A stretch of DNA of 64,000 bases. Origin: Brucella anthropi ATCC 49188. Lineage in GTDB: Bacteria; Pseudomonadota; Alphaproteobacteria; Rhizobiales; Rhizobiaceae. The stretch is taken from positions 1 through 64,000 of the forward strand of contig NC_009671.1 of assembly GCF_000017405.1 (NCBI RefSeq), written 5' to 3'. Every line of letters starts with the position of its first letter. The stretch's first letter is position 1. Positions 18,707-27,544 of this stretch are shown here, piece after piece. The notes under the pieces were generated by a model. It saw nothing but the letters and a program-made list of their open reading frames with translations, did not search any database and had not been told where the DNA came from. The translations under genes were made by a program, and so were the position numbers.

Positions 18707-19826
18707 AACGAATTGGTGGCGGATTCCGATCTTTGATGCTGGCTTATGTGGTTTCAACTTTGACGCGGACGGATTTCGGGCGTGGTGTCTGCAGCATGCG
18801 GTTACGGACGCCGCATCCAAGTTTAACTTCAGTCTTCTGGTTGGTGAATTTGCGTGATCTTAGCTTTGGCCCGTTTGTTGATTTATAATTGCCTATGGCG
18901 TTTTCTACTCTCGCTCGCTTCCCATACTCGGTAAGATTTTGCCACTCCATCCGACCGCGTTGAGCATTTGTGCGGCTATGCCAGTCACGCTGATCAGGTG
19001 GGCCATATGACGCTTCTTGTAAGTCTCGTATTCGTGGCGGAATGATAATGCTCACACCGGGACTATGACTGCGTAAAGCTTGATAGGTTTGATCACTGTC
19101 ATAAGCACCATCTGCCATGAAACAAGCGATGGGGCGATCAATCATATCAAGCAAATCAGGAACCTGGCTGAGGTCACTTGTATTTTGATCAGTCAGTGTT
19201 TCTGCAATGACCTGATTGCTATCTGCATCAATAGCAAGATGCAGCTTGAGCCATTTTCGGGCAGATTTAGCGCCATGCTTTTCTTCAAGCCATTGGCCAG
19301 CTTCATATATCTTCATACCAGTGCTATCGACGATCACATGAAGAGGTTCATCTGTTCCATCCCTCCTGGTGCACCGGGTTAAGCTGGAAACAACAAGATT
19401 GGCGCAGCGTCTGCTGAATGTTGTGTGATCTGGCACCGGCAGTTCAACATTGAGTAGCCGCAACAACGAGGCCATTAAGCCTTCTGTCTGACGCAGAGGC
19501 TGGTTAAACACTTTGCCACATATCAGCGTCGTCTCAATAGCCAGGTCAGAATAGCGACATTGACCACCGCGCGTCTTGCGCAGTGGTGCAATCCATCCGG
19601 CTATAGCTGCTTCACTGATCCACAAAGTAACACTCCCGCGCTGACGCAAGCCTGCTTCGTACTCCGCCCAGTTCGTGACCTTGAACTTCTGCTTGGGTAT
19701 CCGGTGACGACGGGCGGAATTGTGCTTGAAAGGCATTGGCTTGATCCAAATTCTCAACGAACCAAAACATTAAAAGCCAATGCTATAAAAACTCTGAAAC
19801 TCACCGGCGATTGATGCACCAACGCC
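18692..19826 (-). mobile_element. IS5-family element with a single-frame transposase, inserted at the 3' end of xfp
   Basis: Left end GGCGTTGTTGCAT and right end ATGCACCAACGCC form an imperfect inverted repeat that may extend three bases further out (AGC...GCT at 18689 and 19829). About 1.13 kb. I could not see a target duplication. It carries one intact transposase gene on the minus strand and provides the stop codon of xfp. Confidence 0.8.
18744..19736 (-). CDS. IS5-family (IS903/IS5-type) DDE transposase
   Basis: A 330-residue transposase from MPFKHNSARRHRIPKQKFKV; an upstream in-frame Met adds seven residues. Family motifs: NWAEYEAGLRQRGSVTLW, DHTTFSRRC, the first catalytic Asp in HVIVDSTGMKIYE, the second in CFMADGAYDSDQTYQAL and Glu in RARVENAIGNYKS. 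The single intact frame needs no frameshift, unlike the other IS5-family elements here. Confidence 0.92.
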   Translation of the reverse strand: MPFKHNSARRHRIPKQKFKVTNWAEYEAGLRQRGSVTLWISEAAIAGWIAPLRKTRGGQCRYSDLAIETTLICGKVFNQPLRQTEGLMASLLRLLNVELPVPDHTTFSRRCANLVVSSLTRCTRRDGTDEPLHVIVDSTGMKIYEAGQWLEEKHGAKSARKWLKLHLAIDADSNQVIAETLTDQNTSDLSQVPDLLDMIDRPIACFMADGAYDSDQTYQALRSHSPGVSIIIPPRIRDLQEASYGPPDQRDWHSRTNAQRGRMEWQNLTEYGKRARVENAIGNYKSTNGPKLRSRKFTNQKTEVKLGCGVRNRMLQTPRPKSVRVKVETT

Positions 19827-19877
19827 GCTGTAGGTGACTTATTCACCAGTTTAAATTCTGGTGTACCACGACGCCCT

Positions 19878-21728
19878 TTAGCCGATCTTGGGGGAGATTC
19901 TCAACGCCCGAAGCGCATTGAGGATGACAGCGACGTCAATCAGCTCCTGGAGTAATGCACCCTGAACAGGTTTTAGATAACCGAACGCGGCTGCGATCAT
20001 GGCGATTACAGAAAGACCAATCCCAACCACTACACTTTCGACAGCAATGCGCCTTGACCTCTTGGCAATTTCAATCCCGGCGCGAAGTCTATCTATTCTA
20101 TCTACGAGGAAAACGACATCGGCAGCTTCTGCCGAGGCTGCCGCTCCCCTCGCACCCATGGCAACGCCAACATCAGCCGCTGCAAGTGCGGGCGCGTCGT
20201 TGACGCCGTCTCCGACCATCATCACGGGGCCGTTCTTACGCTCGCTGAGCACGGTCAGCACCTTTTGATCGGGCGAAAGCTCCGAGTAGACGGCATCGAG
20301 CCCCAAACCCTTGGCGATACGTTTGGCCACTGCAGTACGATCACCTGTCGCCAGCACTATTCGCTTTACGCCGTCCTTGCGCAATCCCCGTAACGTATCG
20401 ACAACTTCGCCGCGCAAGGGATCGGCCATGATGATATAGCCCGCAATCCTGGCGTCTATTGCGACTGCAACCAGGGCCGCTCCAGCTTCTCTATGGGGGA
20501 TTTCACTCAGTTTTGCATTGACCTGTCTCTCAACGAAGCTATGTCCACCGACAACGACGCTTTTGCGATCGACCCAGCCCGCCACGCCATCTCCGGCCAG
20601 TTCGCTTACATCGGTCGGCAATACAAGATCTATACCGCGCCGCTGAGCGGCCAGTACAAGAGCCTGCGCCATCGGATGTTTGGACACTTGGTCAAGGGAG
20701 GCGGCGAAACGCAGTAGATCATTTTCGCTCAATCCTGGCTGCGCATTGATTGAAGTAATTTGTGGGCGGCCATCTGTCAGTGTTCCAGTCTTGTCCAGTA
20801 CCAGCGTATTGATACGGGCCATGTTCTCTAATGGACGAGCACCCTTTACCAGCACGCCGAAATGAGCGGCGCGCGATAGTCCCGCAACAAGAGCGACTGG
20901 CACCGCCAAGATGAGAGGACATGGTGTCGCCACGACGAGAACGGCGACCGACCTAATCGGGTCTCCCGTGAAAAACCACGCGCCGAAGGCGATTAAGACG
21001 GTCACTATCAGAAAGCCGATAGACCATTGGTCTGCTAGCCTAGACATCGGGGCTTTCGAATGCTGGGCCTCTTCCACGAGCCGAACAATGCCAGCGTAGG
21101 TGCTATCTTTTGCTTCGTGTCTGGCAACAATATCGAAGGCATCGCCAGCATTTACTGATCCGCTCAAAGCATCGGCTCCGGATGTAAGCGAAATCGGAAG
21201 TGACTCTCCCGTCAAAGCAGACATGTTTACGAAAGCTTTTACGGAAGTGATACTTCCGTCGACGGGGATGACGTCTCCCTGACGGATCAGAAGGCGGTCA
21301 CCCGGACGAATAGTTTCGACGGCAATCTCTTCGAGATGGTCATCGACATATCGCATTGTTGTTCGCGGTGCGCGGGACAGCAAAGCATGCATCTCACGGC
21401 GTGCTCGTCCCTCGGCAAAGCTTTCAAGAAAGGCTCCCCCAGTATACATGAGAGCGACAATCGAAGCCGCCAGCATTTCCCCAAATGCCAGCGCGGCCGT
21501 CATCGACATCGCCGCGACGATATCCAGCCCAAACTCCTTTCGCCATAAACTCCGGAGAATCTCGACGAGCAAAGATCCCAGCACAGGCAAAGTGGCAATG
21601 GCCCAGATTATCCGTGCTCCCGAGAAGTAGCCGGAAAAGTGCAAGCCGAGCCCCATCACAAGTCCGCACAAGGCAAAAATCAGCAGGATTGTTTTTGATC
21701 GATCTTCAACCGAGAACCGCATCTTCAT
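19878..21728 (-). CDS. Heavy-metal-translocating P1B-type ATPase
   Basis: A 616-residue inner-membrane cation exporter: two helix pairs, an actuator domain with TGES (SALTGESLPI), metal-site helix ATPCPLILAVPVALV, phosphorylation site DKTGTLTD, hinge MVGDGVNDAPALAAADVG and two C-terminal helices. It lacks an N-terminal metal-binding CxxC domain. The intramembrane motif is TPC rather than the CPC of Cu/Ag or Zn/Cd pumps, so the metal cannot be assigned. GGAGGA precedes the start. It lies downstream of the VIT-family gene on the same strand with a 104-base gap, so it may be co-transcribed and handle Mn, Fe or a related ion. Confidence 0.9.
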   Translation of the reverse strand: MKMRFSVEDRSKTILLIFALCGLVMGLGLHFSGYFSGARIIWAIATLPVLGSLLVEILRSLWRKEFGLDIVAAMSMTAALAFGEMLAASIVALMYTGGAFLESFAEGRARREMHALLSRAPRTTMRYVDDHLEEIAVETIRPGDRLLIRQGDVIPVDGSITSVKAFVNMSALTGESLPISLTSGADALSGSVNAGDAFDIVARHEAKDSTYAGIVRLVEEAQHSKAPMSRLADQWSIGFLIVTVLIAFGAWFFTGDPIRSVAVLVVATPCPLILAVPVALVAGLSRAAHFGVLVKGARPLENMARINTLVLDKTGTLTDGRPQITSINAQPGLSENDLLRFAASLDQVSKHPMAQALVLAAQRRGIDLVLPTDVSELAGDGVAGWVDRKSVVVGGHSFVERQVNAKLSEIPHREAGAALVAVAIDARIAGYIIMADPLRGEVVDTLRGLRKDGVKRIVLATGDRTAVAKRIAKGLGLDAVYSELSPDQKVLTVLSERKNGPVMMVGDGVNDAPALAAADVGVAMGARGAAASAEAADVVFLVDRIDRLRAGIEIAKRSRRIAVESVVVGIGLSVIAMIAAAFGYLKPVQGALLQELIDVAVILNALRALRISPKIG

Positions 21729-21832
21729 AGTCTCCTCCGACCTATAGAATGAGCAAATTATAGAGCCCTGCCTCTGACCGACTACAGTAATTCTTCTTTA
21801 CATATGTATTCTCTATAAACTCAGATCGACGG

Positions 21833-22528
21833 TCAGACCGCTGTGCCGACTAGGGCCCCAATACCAGCCGTGATTGCCATGGCCAATGCGCCCCAAAAAG
21901 TGACGCGAACGGTTGCCTTAAGCATATTAGCTCCTCCCGCCTTGGCGCCGATTGCGCCTAGTAAAGCTAGAAACAGCAAGGAAGAGATAGCAACCGCATA
22001 AAGCAAGATCGAGGGAGGCGCGATGAACGCCATCAGCAAGGGTAGGGCGGCCCCAATCGAGAACGTGGCCGCTGAGGTCAGTGCTGCTTGCACAGGCCGT
22101 GCTTCCATGTGTTCGACAATTCCCAGTTCGTCACGGGCATGTGCCTCCAGAGCATCGCGTGAGGTCAGCTGTATTGCCACCTCCCGCGCCAATTCCGAAG
22201 TTAGGCCGCGATCAATATAGGCTTGCATCAATTCATCGAGCTCTGCTTCGGGCTGAGATTCGAGTTCCCTGCGCTCTCTGGCAAGATCTGCCAACTCCGT
22301 ATCGGATTGAGAGCTGACGGAAACATACTCACCCGCCGCCATGGACATCGCGCCTGCGACAAGGCCCGCGATGCCAGCGACCATTATCTGTGTTGTTCCC
22401 GTTGAAGCAGATGCGACGCCCATAATGAGGCTGGCCGTTGAGACAATGCCATCATTGGCGCCGAGTACCGCTGCGCGAAGCCATCCGATCCGAGATACGA
22501 GGTGGTTTTCTGTATGCAATCGGCTCAT
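21833..22528 (-). CDS. VIT/CCC1-family iron/manganese transporter
   Basis: A 231-residue membrane protein homologous to plant VIT1 and yeast CCC1, which move Fe2+ or Mn2+ out of the cytosol. WLRAAVLGANDGIVSTASLIMGV in the first helix and AGAMSMAAGEYVSVSSQ in the second are the family signature. A soluble acidic helical segment (residues about 80-150) and three more helices follow. The start at MSRLHTEN is chosen over the upstream MNPTSG because GGAGG stands 7 bases before it. It is divergent from blh. Confidence 0.9.
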   Translation of the reverse strand: MSRLHTENHLVSRIGWLRAAVLGANDGIVSTASLIMGVASASTGTTQIMVAGIAGLVAGAMSMAAGEYVSVSSQSDTELADLARERRELESQPEAELDELMQAYIDRGLTSELAREVAIQLTSRDALEAHARDELGIVEHMEARPVQAALTSAATFSIGAALPLLMAFIAPPSILLYAVAISSLLFLALLGAIGAKAGGANMLKATVRVTFWGALAMAITAGIGALVGTAV

Positions 22529-22713
22529 TGAGCTACCTCCGGACGTTGGATTCATATCATCATACCGCTATCGAGACCCTTTGCCAGTGGACTGAAAATT
22601 TGAAGTTATAGAATTCTTCTCCGGTGATTGGGGTTTTACCTTTTTCGTTAGAGTTTATGCGCAGGTTTTGAGGATCTGCCTGTTCGAGGGAGGCTTGAAA
22701 AGTTTAACAGTAT

Positions 22714-22737
22714 ACATTATAGTATATTATATAATGT
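22714..22737 (+). promoter_or_regulatory. AT-rich palindromic operator upstream of blh (probable BigR site)
   Basis: ACATTATA (22714-22721) and TATAATGT (22730-22737) form an 8-bp inverted repeat with an 8-base AT-only-like spacer, within a run of almost pure A/T just before blh. BigR-type ArsR repressors are known to bind AT-rich palindromes overlapping the promoter of the blh operon, and the bigR gene is the second gene here, so autoregulation is expected. Confidence 0.65.
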
Positions 22738-22754
22738 TAACGTCGGAGGCAACG

Positions 22755-24053
22755 ATGCCCGTCACCAGAATATCTGAGAAGCTGTCGGTATCTTCGCAGC
22801 CAAACGCGCAAAAACTCAGTGTACTCGATCGAAGCGGCTTCAAAACGCTGATCAACAACCGTCCCGATAATGAAAGCGCAGAACAGCCTGGAAACCAGGC
22901 TGAATGCGATGCAGCCCACCAATCCGATCTCTCTTATGCGTATATTCCGGTCACAATGAATACGATCACTGAAGCTGATGTGCGTGCGTTTCACGCGGCG
23001 GTCAGAAAATCCGATGGCCCAGTGCTTGCGCATTGCAAGACGGGTATGCGCTCGCTCAGCCTTTATCTGATCGGCGAGGTATTGGACGGACGCATGTCTG
23101 TTGAAGACGTCGTACCATTCGGACATCAGCTCGGCTTTGATACCAGTGTCGCAGTATCGTGGCTTAAACGCTTTGCTGACCATCAACCGCGGGTAAAAGG
23201 CTTTTTCGATAAGCGAACCTCCAGTGTTCAGTACGTGGTGTCCGATCCGGCAACCGGTATTTGCGCCATTGTAGATCCCGTTCTCGACTTTGATGAAAAG
23301 TCGGGGGCCACGGCGACGATCAATGCAGACGCAATTCTCGATTACGTCCGCAATAGTGGCCTGACGGTCGAATGGATTCTCGACACTCATCCACACGCCG
23401 ACCACTTTTCCGCAGCTCAGTATCTCAAGGAGAAAACGGGCGCAAAGACGGCGATAGGCGAGCATGTAATCAGAGTCCAGAAGCTGTGGAAGGAGATCTA
23501 CAACTGGCCCGAACTAGCTACAGATGGCTCGCAATGGGATCGGCTCTTTGCCGATGGTGAGGCGTTTAAGGTTGGTTCCATCGATGCCAGAGTTATGTTC
23601 TCGCCGGGACATACGCTCGCTTCAATCACTTACGTGGTCGGCGACGCGGCATTTGTCCACGACACAATTTTTATGCCCGACAGCGGTACGGCACGGGCCG
23701 ATTTTCCCGGCGGCGATGCGCGAGCATTGTGGGGGTCAATCCAGAATATCATAGCACTTCCCGATGAGACGCGGCTATTCACCGGACATGATTACCAACC
23801 GGGCGGTCGTGCGCCGCGTTGGGAATGCACCGTGGCTGATCAAAAGAAGCACAATCCGCACCTGTCGGGCGTATCAGAAGAAGCCTTCGTTGCCTTACGG
23901 ACCAAGCGCGACAAAACGCTGCCAATGCCAAGGCTCATCTTGCATGCGTTGCAGGTGAACATAAGTGGTGGACGTCTACCTGAGCCAGAAGCCAACGGTA
24001 AGCGCTATCTGAAGTTTCCGCTGGATGCTCTGGAAGGGGCTGCATGGGAATGA
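22755..24053 (+). CDS. blh: Blh: DUF442 sulfurtransferase fused to metallo-beta-lactamase-fold persulfide dioxygenase
   Basis: A 432-residue bifunctional protein. The N-terminal domain (residues about 1-110, DUF442, tyrosine-phosphatase-like) has the loop HCKTGMRS with its reactive Cys, acting as a sulfurtransferase. The C-terminal ETHE1-like domain has THPHADHFSAAQYL, FSPGHTLASIT, DTIFMPDSGTAR and FTGHDYQPGGR as iron-site residues. Known role of the family: oxidation of persulfides from H2S to sulfite. The start at MPVTRI is supported by GGAGG 7 bases upstream. It overlaps bigR by ten bases and precedes a TauE/SafE exporter, which would remove the sulfite produced. Confidence 0.92.
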   Translation: MPVTRISEKLSVSSQPNAQKLSVLDRSGFKTLINNRPDNESAEQPGNQAECDAAHQSDLSYAYIPVTMNTITEADVRAFHAAVRKSDGPVLAHCKTGMRSLSLYLIGEVLDGRMSVEDVVPFGHQLGFDTSVAVSWLKRFADHQPRVKGFFDKRTSSVQYVVSDPATGICAIVDPVLDFDEKSGATATINADAILDYVRNSGLTVEWILDTHPHADHFSAAQYLKEKTGAKTAIGEHVIRVQKLWKEIYNWPELATDGSQWDRLFADGEAFKVGSIDARVMFSPGHTLASITYVVGDAAFVHDTIFMPDSGTARADFPGGDARALWGSIQNIIALPDETRLFTGHDYQPGGRAPRWECTVADQKKHNPHLSGVSEEAFVALRTKRDKTLPMPRLILHALQVNISGGRLPEPEANGKRYLKFPLDALEGAAWE

Positions 24054-24391
24054 CCGTGAACAGCATAACGATGATGAAAGCTGGACTATCTTCAGTTGAA
24101 TTATCTCTGCGCGCGAACGAAGTCGCAGACCTGCTCAAGACGCTGTCCCATCCAGCGCGTCTGATGATCGTTTGCAGCCTGGTGGAAGGCGAGTATTCCG
24201 TTGGTAGGATGGAAGAAAAGATCGGGGTTCATCAACCGCACCTGTCGCAGCATCTAACGGTGTTGCGCAGTTCCGGAATAGTCGAGACGCGACGGGAGGG
24301 GAAACAGATTTTTTATCGCCTCACAGAAGAAAAGGCAGCGCAACTGGTCGCCTCCCTTTACGACATCTTCTGCGTGGAGAAGGCGAAATGA
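24044..24391 (+). CDS. bigR: ArsR-family repressor BigR
   Basis: A 115-residue winged-helix protein (start ATG 24044; the ATG at 24050 is also possible). HTH: YSVGRMEEKIGVHQPHLSQHLTVLRSSGIVETRREGK. The two redox-active cysteines of BigR are present, in LMIVCSLVEGE and YDIFCVEK; in characterised homologues they form a disulfide or polysulfide bridge that releases DNA when sulfide accumulates. Overlap with blh indicates coupled translation. No ArsR metal motif (ELCVC) is present. Confidence 0.92.
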   Translation: MGMTVNSITMMKAGLSSVELSLRANEVADLLKTLSHPARLMIVCSLVEGEYSVGRMEEKIGVHQPHLSQHLTVLRSSGIVETRREGKQIFYRLTEEKAAQLVASLYDIFCVEKAK

Positions 24392-24423
24392 GCGCTGACA
24401 GTGCGTGAGAGAGTTAGGATCCT

Positions 24424-25206
24424 ATGGTGTTGAGTAATTCCATCCTTGCGGCGGTGGGTTCCGGAAGTGTTGTTGGCTTTATGCTGGGATTGCTTGGCGG
24501 CGGCGGCTCCATCCTCGCTACACCGTTGCTCCTTTACGTCGTCGGTGTGAGCCAGCCCCATGTCGCCATCGGTACGGGTGCACTTGCTGTTTCAGTCAAC
24601 GCGTTCGCGAATTTTACGAGCCATGCTCTGAAGGGGCACGTCTGGTGGCGTTGTGGTGTTGTCTTCTCCGCACTTGGCGTTATAGGGGCAATTATCGGAT
24701 CTAGTCTCGGAAAAGCTCTAGACGGTGATCGCCTCATCTTTTTGTTCGGTATCCTCATGATCGTCATCGGTCTGTTCATGTTGAAGCCCAAAAAGAGATT
24801 GGACGTGGAGCGCCGCCCGATCGATTTAAGAATGTGTCTCGTAACGGCAGCAGTGGCTCTCGCTTCGGGTGCGGCATCAGGATTCTTCGGTATCGGCGGC
24901 GGCTTCCTGATTGTGCCCGGCTTGATGTTGGCAACAGGTATGCCGATGATCAACGCAGTCGGCACATCCCTTCTCTCCGTGGGGGCCTTCGGACTGGCCA
25001 CGGCTCTGAATTATGCCAGTTCCGGTCTTGTCGACTGGTGGCTTGCTGGTGAGTTCATCGGAGGTGGTATCATAGGAGGGGTACTCGGAATGATGCTCGC
25101 CACGCGATTGAGCGCATACAAGAACATCTTAAACCGTATATTCGCTGCGATAATCTTCATGGTTGCGTCATATATCCTGTATCGCAACTCTATTGGCGTC
25201 AGATAA
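24424..25206 (+). CDS. TauE/SafE (TSUP) family sulfite exporter
   Basis: A 260-residue inner-membrane protein with about eight helices in two homologous halves, each opening with a glycine-rich motif (GLLGGGGSILATPLLL near residue 22; GFFGIGGGFLIVPGLM near 155). The third gene of the blh-bigR operon; in related operons a TSUP permease exports the sulfite made by the dioxygenase. It is 32 bases from bigR. Confidence 0.9.
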   Translation: MVLSNSILAAVGSGSVVGFMLGLLGGGGSILATPLLLYVVGVSQPHVAIGTGALAVSVNAFANFTSHALKGHVWWRCGVVFSALGVIGAIIGSSLGKALDGDRLIFLFGILMIVIGLFMLKPKKRLDVERRPIDLRMCLVTAAVALASGAASGFFGIGGGFLIVPGLMLATGMPMINAVGTSLLSVGAFGLATALNYASSGLVDWWLAGEFIGGGIIGGVLGMMLATRLSAYKNILNRIFAAIIFMVASYILYRNSIGVR

Positions 25207-25393
25207 CTAACCAATTGGCAGCCTCCCACAGCAGTGACCAAGTGAAAACTGAATGATTGCCCATCCGACAGCCCGTGCATCTCGGGCCTGTTCAATGAAC
25301 GGGCAGTCTCTAAGCAGAACTTGATACAATTATCATAAAAGAAAAAAAGTTATAGTTGCCAGTGACATAACTAAAACTGTCAACCACCCCAGA

Positions 25394-25837
25394 CTAGGCG
25401 GCGTGGACGAATTTGAGCCAGTATCTTGCGGTAGCAATATGAACCATGCTGATGAAGCTCTCGGCGAGTTGGTCGTATCGAGTAGCAATGGCGCGGTTGA
25501 TTTTCAGTCTGCCAAACATCCGTTCGATTAGGTTGCGCTGTTTATACAGCGTGCGATCATATTCAATCTTCACGCGGCGGTTTGCTCTGCCAGGAATGAC
25601 GGGCTTGATATTGCGGCTGGCAAGATCATCACGAATGGCATCCGCATCATATCCCTTGTCAGCAAGAAGCGCCTGTGGCGCTTGCTCGGGTAAGCTGATC
25701 AGAGTGTCGTAAGCCTTGCAATCTGCGGCTTCGCCAACCGTCAGATGGAAGGCAAGCGGTCTTCCTCTGGCATCAGCCAGACAGTGAAGTTTACTGGTGA
25801 ACCCGCCCCGCGAGCGGCCAAGAGCGCGTCGATGAAT
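25394..25837 (-). CDS. IS5-family transposase orfB, second copy, reached by -1 frameshift
   Basis: Identical to 2459-2902 in the -1 frame. It has ADKGYDADA and LIERMFGRLK and ends YWLKFVHAA with a TAG from the insertion site. Confidence 0.82.
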   Translation of the reverse strand: MHRRALGRSRGGFTSKLHCLADARGRPLAFHLTVGEAADCKAYDTLISLPEQAPQALLADKGYDADAIRDDLASRNIKPVIPGRANRRVKIEYDRTLYKQRNLIERMFGRLKINRAIATRYDQLAESFISMVHIATARYWLKFVHAA

Positions 25838-26243
25838 CCCCCCTTTCCGCCCGCTGCCGAAATATGGGCCCGAACTGTGGTGCTATCGATGCTGTAGTGG
25901 CCGCTGTCAGCCATGATCTCAGCGAGCGTGATCGAAACAGCCTCCCAGACCCCGGCTTCGCTCCAACGCCGAAACCGCCGATAGATCGTATTCCAATTGC
26001 CGTATTTGGGTGGGACATCCCGCCAAGGCGTCCCGCAGCGAAGTCTCCAAAGTATGCCGTTGATGATCGCACGATTTTGCTCCGGACGACGACCGCGTCC
26101 CCGATTGACTGCTTCAATCGGCAATAAATCCTTCAGAACACGCCATTCGGATTCGCTCAGATCGCCTCGGCTCATGACTGCCTCCAAAAAGCAGTCTTGA
26201 ATCAAGCTGCGATCAATTCGTCAACCAATTCGTCCACGCCGCC
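25397..26243 (-). mobile_element. IS5-family element (847 bp), second copy, in the NRAMP gene
   Basis: Same sequence and orientation as 2462-3308 (offset 22935 bases; no difference seen). Flanked by TA at 25395-25396 and 26244-26245. The transposase stop TAG is again completed by the target. Confidence 0.93.
25741..26205 (-). CDS. IS5-family transposase orfA, second copy
   Basis: Identical to 2806-3270: 154 residues with the first catalytic Asp in YSIDSTTVRAH and an A3G6 slippage run near its end. Confidence 0.88.
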   Translation of the reverse strand: MIQDCFLEAVMSRGDLSESEWRVLKDLLPIEAVNRGRGRRPEQNRAIINGILWRLRCGTPWRDVPPKYGNWNTIYRRFRRWSEAGVWEAVSITLAEIMADSGHYSIDSTTVRAHISAAGGKGGFIDALLAARGAGSPVNFTVWLMPEEDRLPSI

Positions 26244-26585
26244 TAACCATCCAAATGGGTGCTGTCAGTCGCCCCATGATACGTCTGTTGGTTGCCATTG
26301 CCAGCAGGACTATCATCAGAGGTGTAGCCAGCACACCATTGAGAAATGCCGACCAATATAAGGCGCGTATCGGGTCTATTGCGCTTAAACTGAGAATGAC
26401 CCCACCAATCGTTGAAATAGCGATCGTGCCATAGAACGCCTTGGCTTCGCGAGGACGCCGATCAAGTCCTTCAGGCCATCCAAACATCTCCGCGACGGCG
26501 TAAGCAGCCGACCCCGCCAATACGGGAACAGCGAGCAACCCGGTGCCAATAAGGGGTCAGAACAAGATTTGTTCCCCCAGACACG

Positions 26586-27179
26586 CTAAGGTCGAACGGA
26601 CCATGAATCCTCGTCGCGAACCCTCATAATGGTCTGCCGGCTGGTTGCGAATTTTCTGGCGATCGCTGAAACACTCATGCCCGTCGCGAGATCGTTGCGG
26701 ACACCCTGCTTCTGTTCATCGCTGAGCGTGAAGGGCCGGCCGAGGGTTTTGCCTTCCGACTTGGCGCGCTTGAGACCGGATTGCGTCCGCTCGATCAACA
26801 AATCCCGCTCAAACTGGGCAACGGCGTTGAGCACGTTCATTGTCATGGTGCCGGCCGAGCTGGTGAGGTCGGCGCCGCCGAGCGCGAGGCAATAGACGCG
26901 CACGCCCAATTCGGCCAGCGTTCTTACAGTGGTGCTGACGTCAATGGCATCACGGCCGAGGCGGTCGAGCTTTGTCACGATCAGAATGTCGCCGGATTCC
27001 AGCTTGTCCATGAGTCGGGAAAAGCCGCAGCGTTGCGCGATGGCGGTGCTACCGGAAACCGTCTCGGTGACGATCCGGCGCGGTTCGACCTGGAAGCCGG
27101 CGGCTTCGATTTCCTGAAGTTGGTTTTCGGTGGTCTGGCCGGTCGTGGAGACGCGGACATAGGCGAAGGTGCGTGGCAT
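26586..27179 (-). CDS. tnpR: Serine resolvase of a Tn3-family transposon
   Basis: A 197-residue small serine recombinase. Catalytic Ser in FAYVRVSTTGQTTENQ, VTKLDRLGRDAIDV, and GTMTMNVLNAVAQFERDLLIERTQ. A C-terminal HTH follows (VSAIARKFATSRQTIMRVRD). It resolves cointegrates at the res region just upstream (27180-27344). It is divergent from the truncated tnpA, and its 3' end overlaps the terminal repeat by a few bases. Confidence 0.92.
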   Translation of the reverse strand: MPRTFAYVRVSTTGQTTENQLQEIEAAGFQVEPRRIVTETVSGSTAIAQRCGFSRLMDKLESGDILIVTKLDRLGRDAIDVSTTVRTLAELGVRVYCLALGGADLTSSAGTMTMNVLNAVAQFERDLLIERTQSGLKRAKSEGKTLGRPFTLSDEQKQGVRNDLATGMSVSAIARKFATSRQTIMRVRDEDSWSVRP

Positions 27180-27344
27180 GAGGGTAATTCTGTCCGAATA
27201 GGCTGTCCAAAATATTGCCTCTGTTCATAAGACTGTCAAGATAATTTGTGGACAGGGTGTTTTACCCCTGTACGCAATCGCTCGTTTTTGGACAGGAAAC
27301 CCCACCCTGTTCATCGGGATGCCGGATGTAAAAGGAGTAGGCGG
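27180..27344. other. Probable res/promoter region of the truncated Tn3-family element
   Basis: Divergent intergenic region between tnpR and tnpA' with repeated CTGTCC/GGACAG-type half sites (CTGTCCAAAAT, CTGTCAAGATA, TGGACAGGGTG, TTGGACAGGAA), as expected for resolvase binding subsites. Exact subsites were not resolved by eye. Confidence 0.55.
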
Positions 27345-27429
27345 GTGGGGCGAAGGAAACTGATTAGCGCGGCAGAGGCGCAAAATCTTCTCGGGCTGGC
27401 GGACAAGGACGGTTTGATCCGGCACTATA
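27345..27429 (+). pseudogene. tnpA: 5' fragment of a Tn3-family transposase gene
   Basis: From a GTG preceded by GGAG, encodes GRRKLISAAEAQNLLGLADK...LIRHY, the conserved N-terminus of Tn3 TnpA (DUF4158). It stops after 28 codons where the terminal repeat of the chromate transposon begins at 27430. Confidence 0.8.
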
Positions 27430-27544
27430 GAGGGCATAGCGTTGGTTTCCCGCTAAACAACGCTAAGGGGGAACAAACAGGAAAAGACGCTGGGACGATC
27501 CCGAATCGTCGATGTTGTCTTGTCCTCATCAATTGCAGTAGCCG

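Larger units (their letters stand above)
25333..26552 (-). pseudogene. NRAMP-family divalent metal transporter, 3' part only and split by an IS
   Basis: Reading leftward from 26552: LAVPVLAGSAAYAVAEMF, REAKAFYGTIAISTIGG and SAFLNGVLATPLMIVLLAM are conserved C-terminal helices of NRAMP Mn/Fe transporters. After IWMV an IS (25397-26243) intervenes. Removing it with one TA continues in frame to SLGWLTVLVMSLATITFFLL and a stop at 25333. The N-terminal two-thirds are missing, replaced by a Tn3-family end at 26553. Non-functional. Confidence 0.85.
26553..27429 (+). mobile_element. Left end of a Tn3-family transposon (IR, resolvase, res, start of tnpA)
   Basis: A 38-bp Tn3-type terminal repeat at 26553-26590 begins GGGGTCAGAACAAG and ends ACACGCTAAG. 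Inside it come tnpR, an intergenic res-like region and the first codons of tnpA, which are cut at 27429 by another Tn3-family transposon. The other end of this element was not found in the window. Confidence 0.88.

Noticed and set aside
26221..26538. Apparent complete 105-residue membrane protein
   Set aside because: Its last residues are IS sequence and its start is internal; it is the middle of a broken NRAMP gene.
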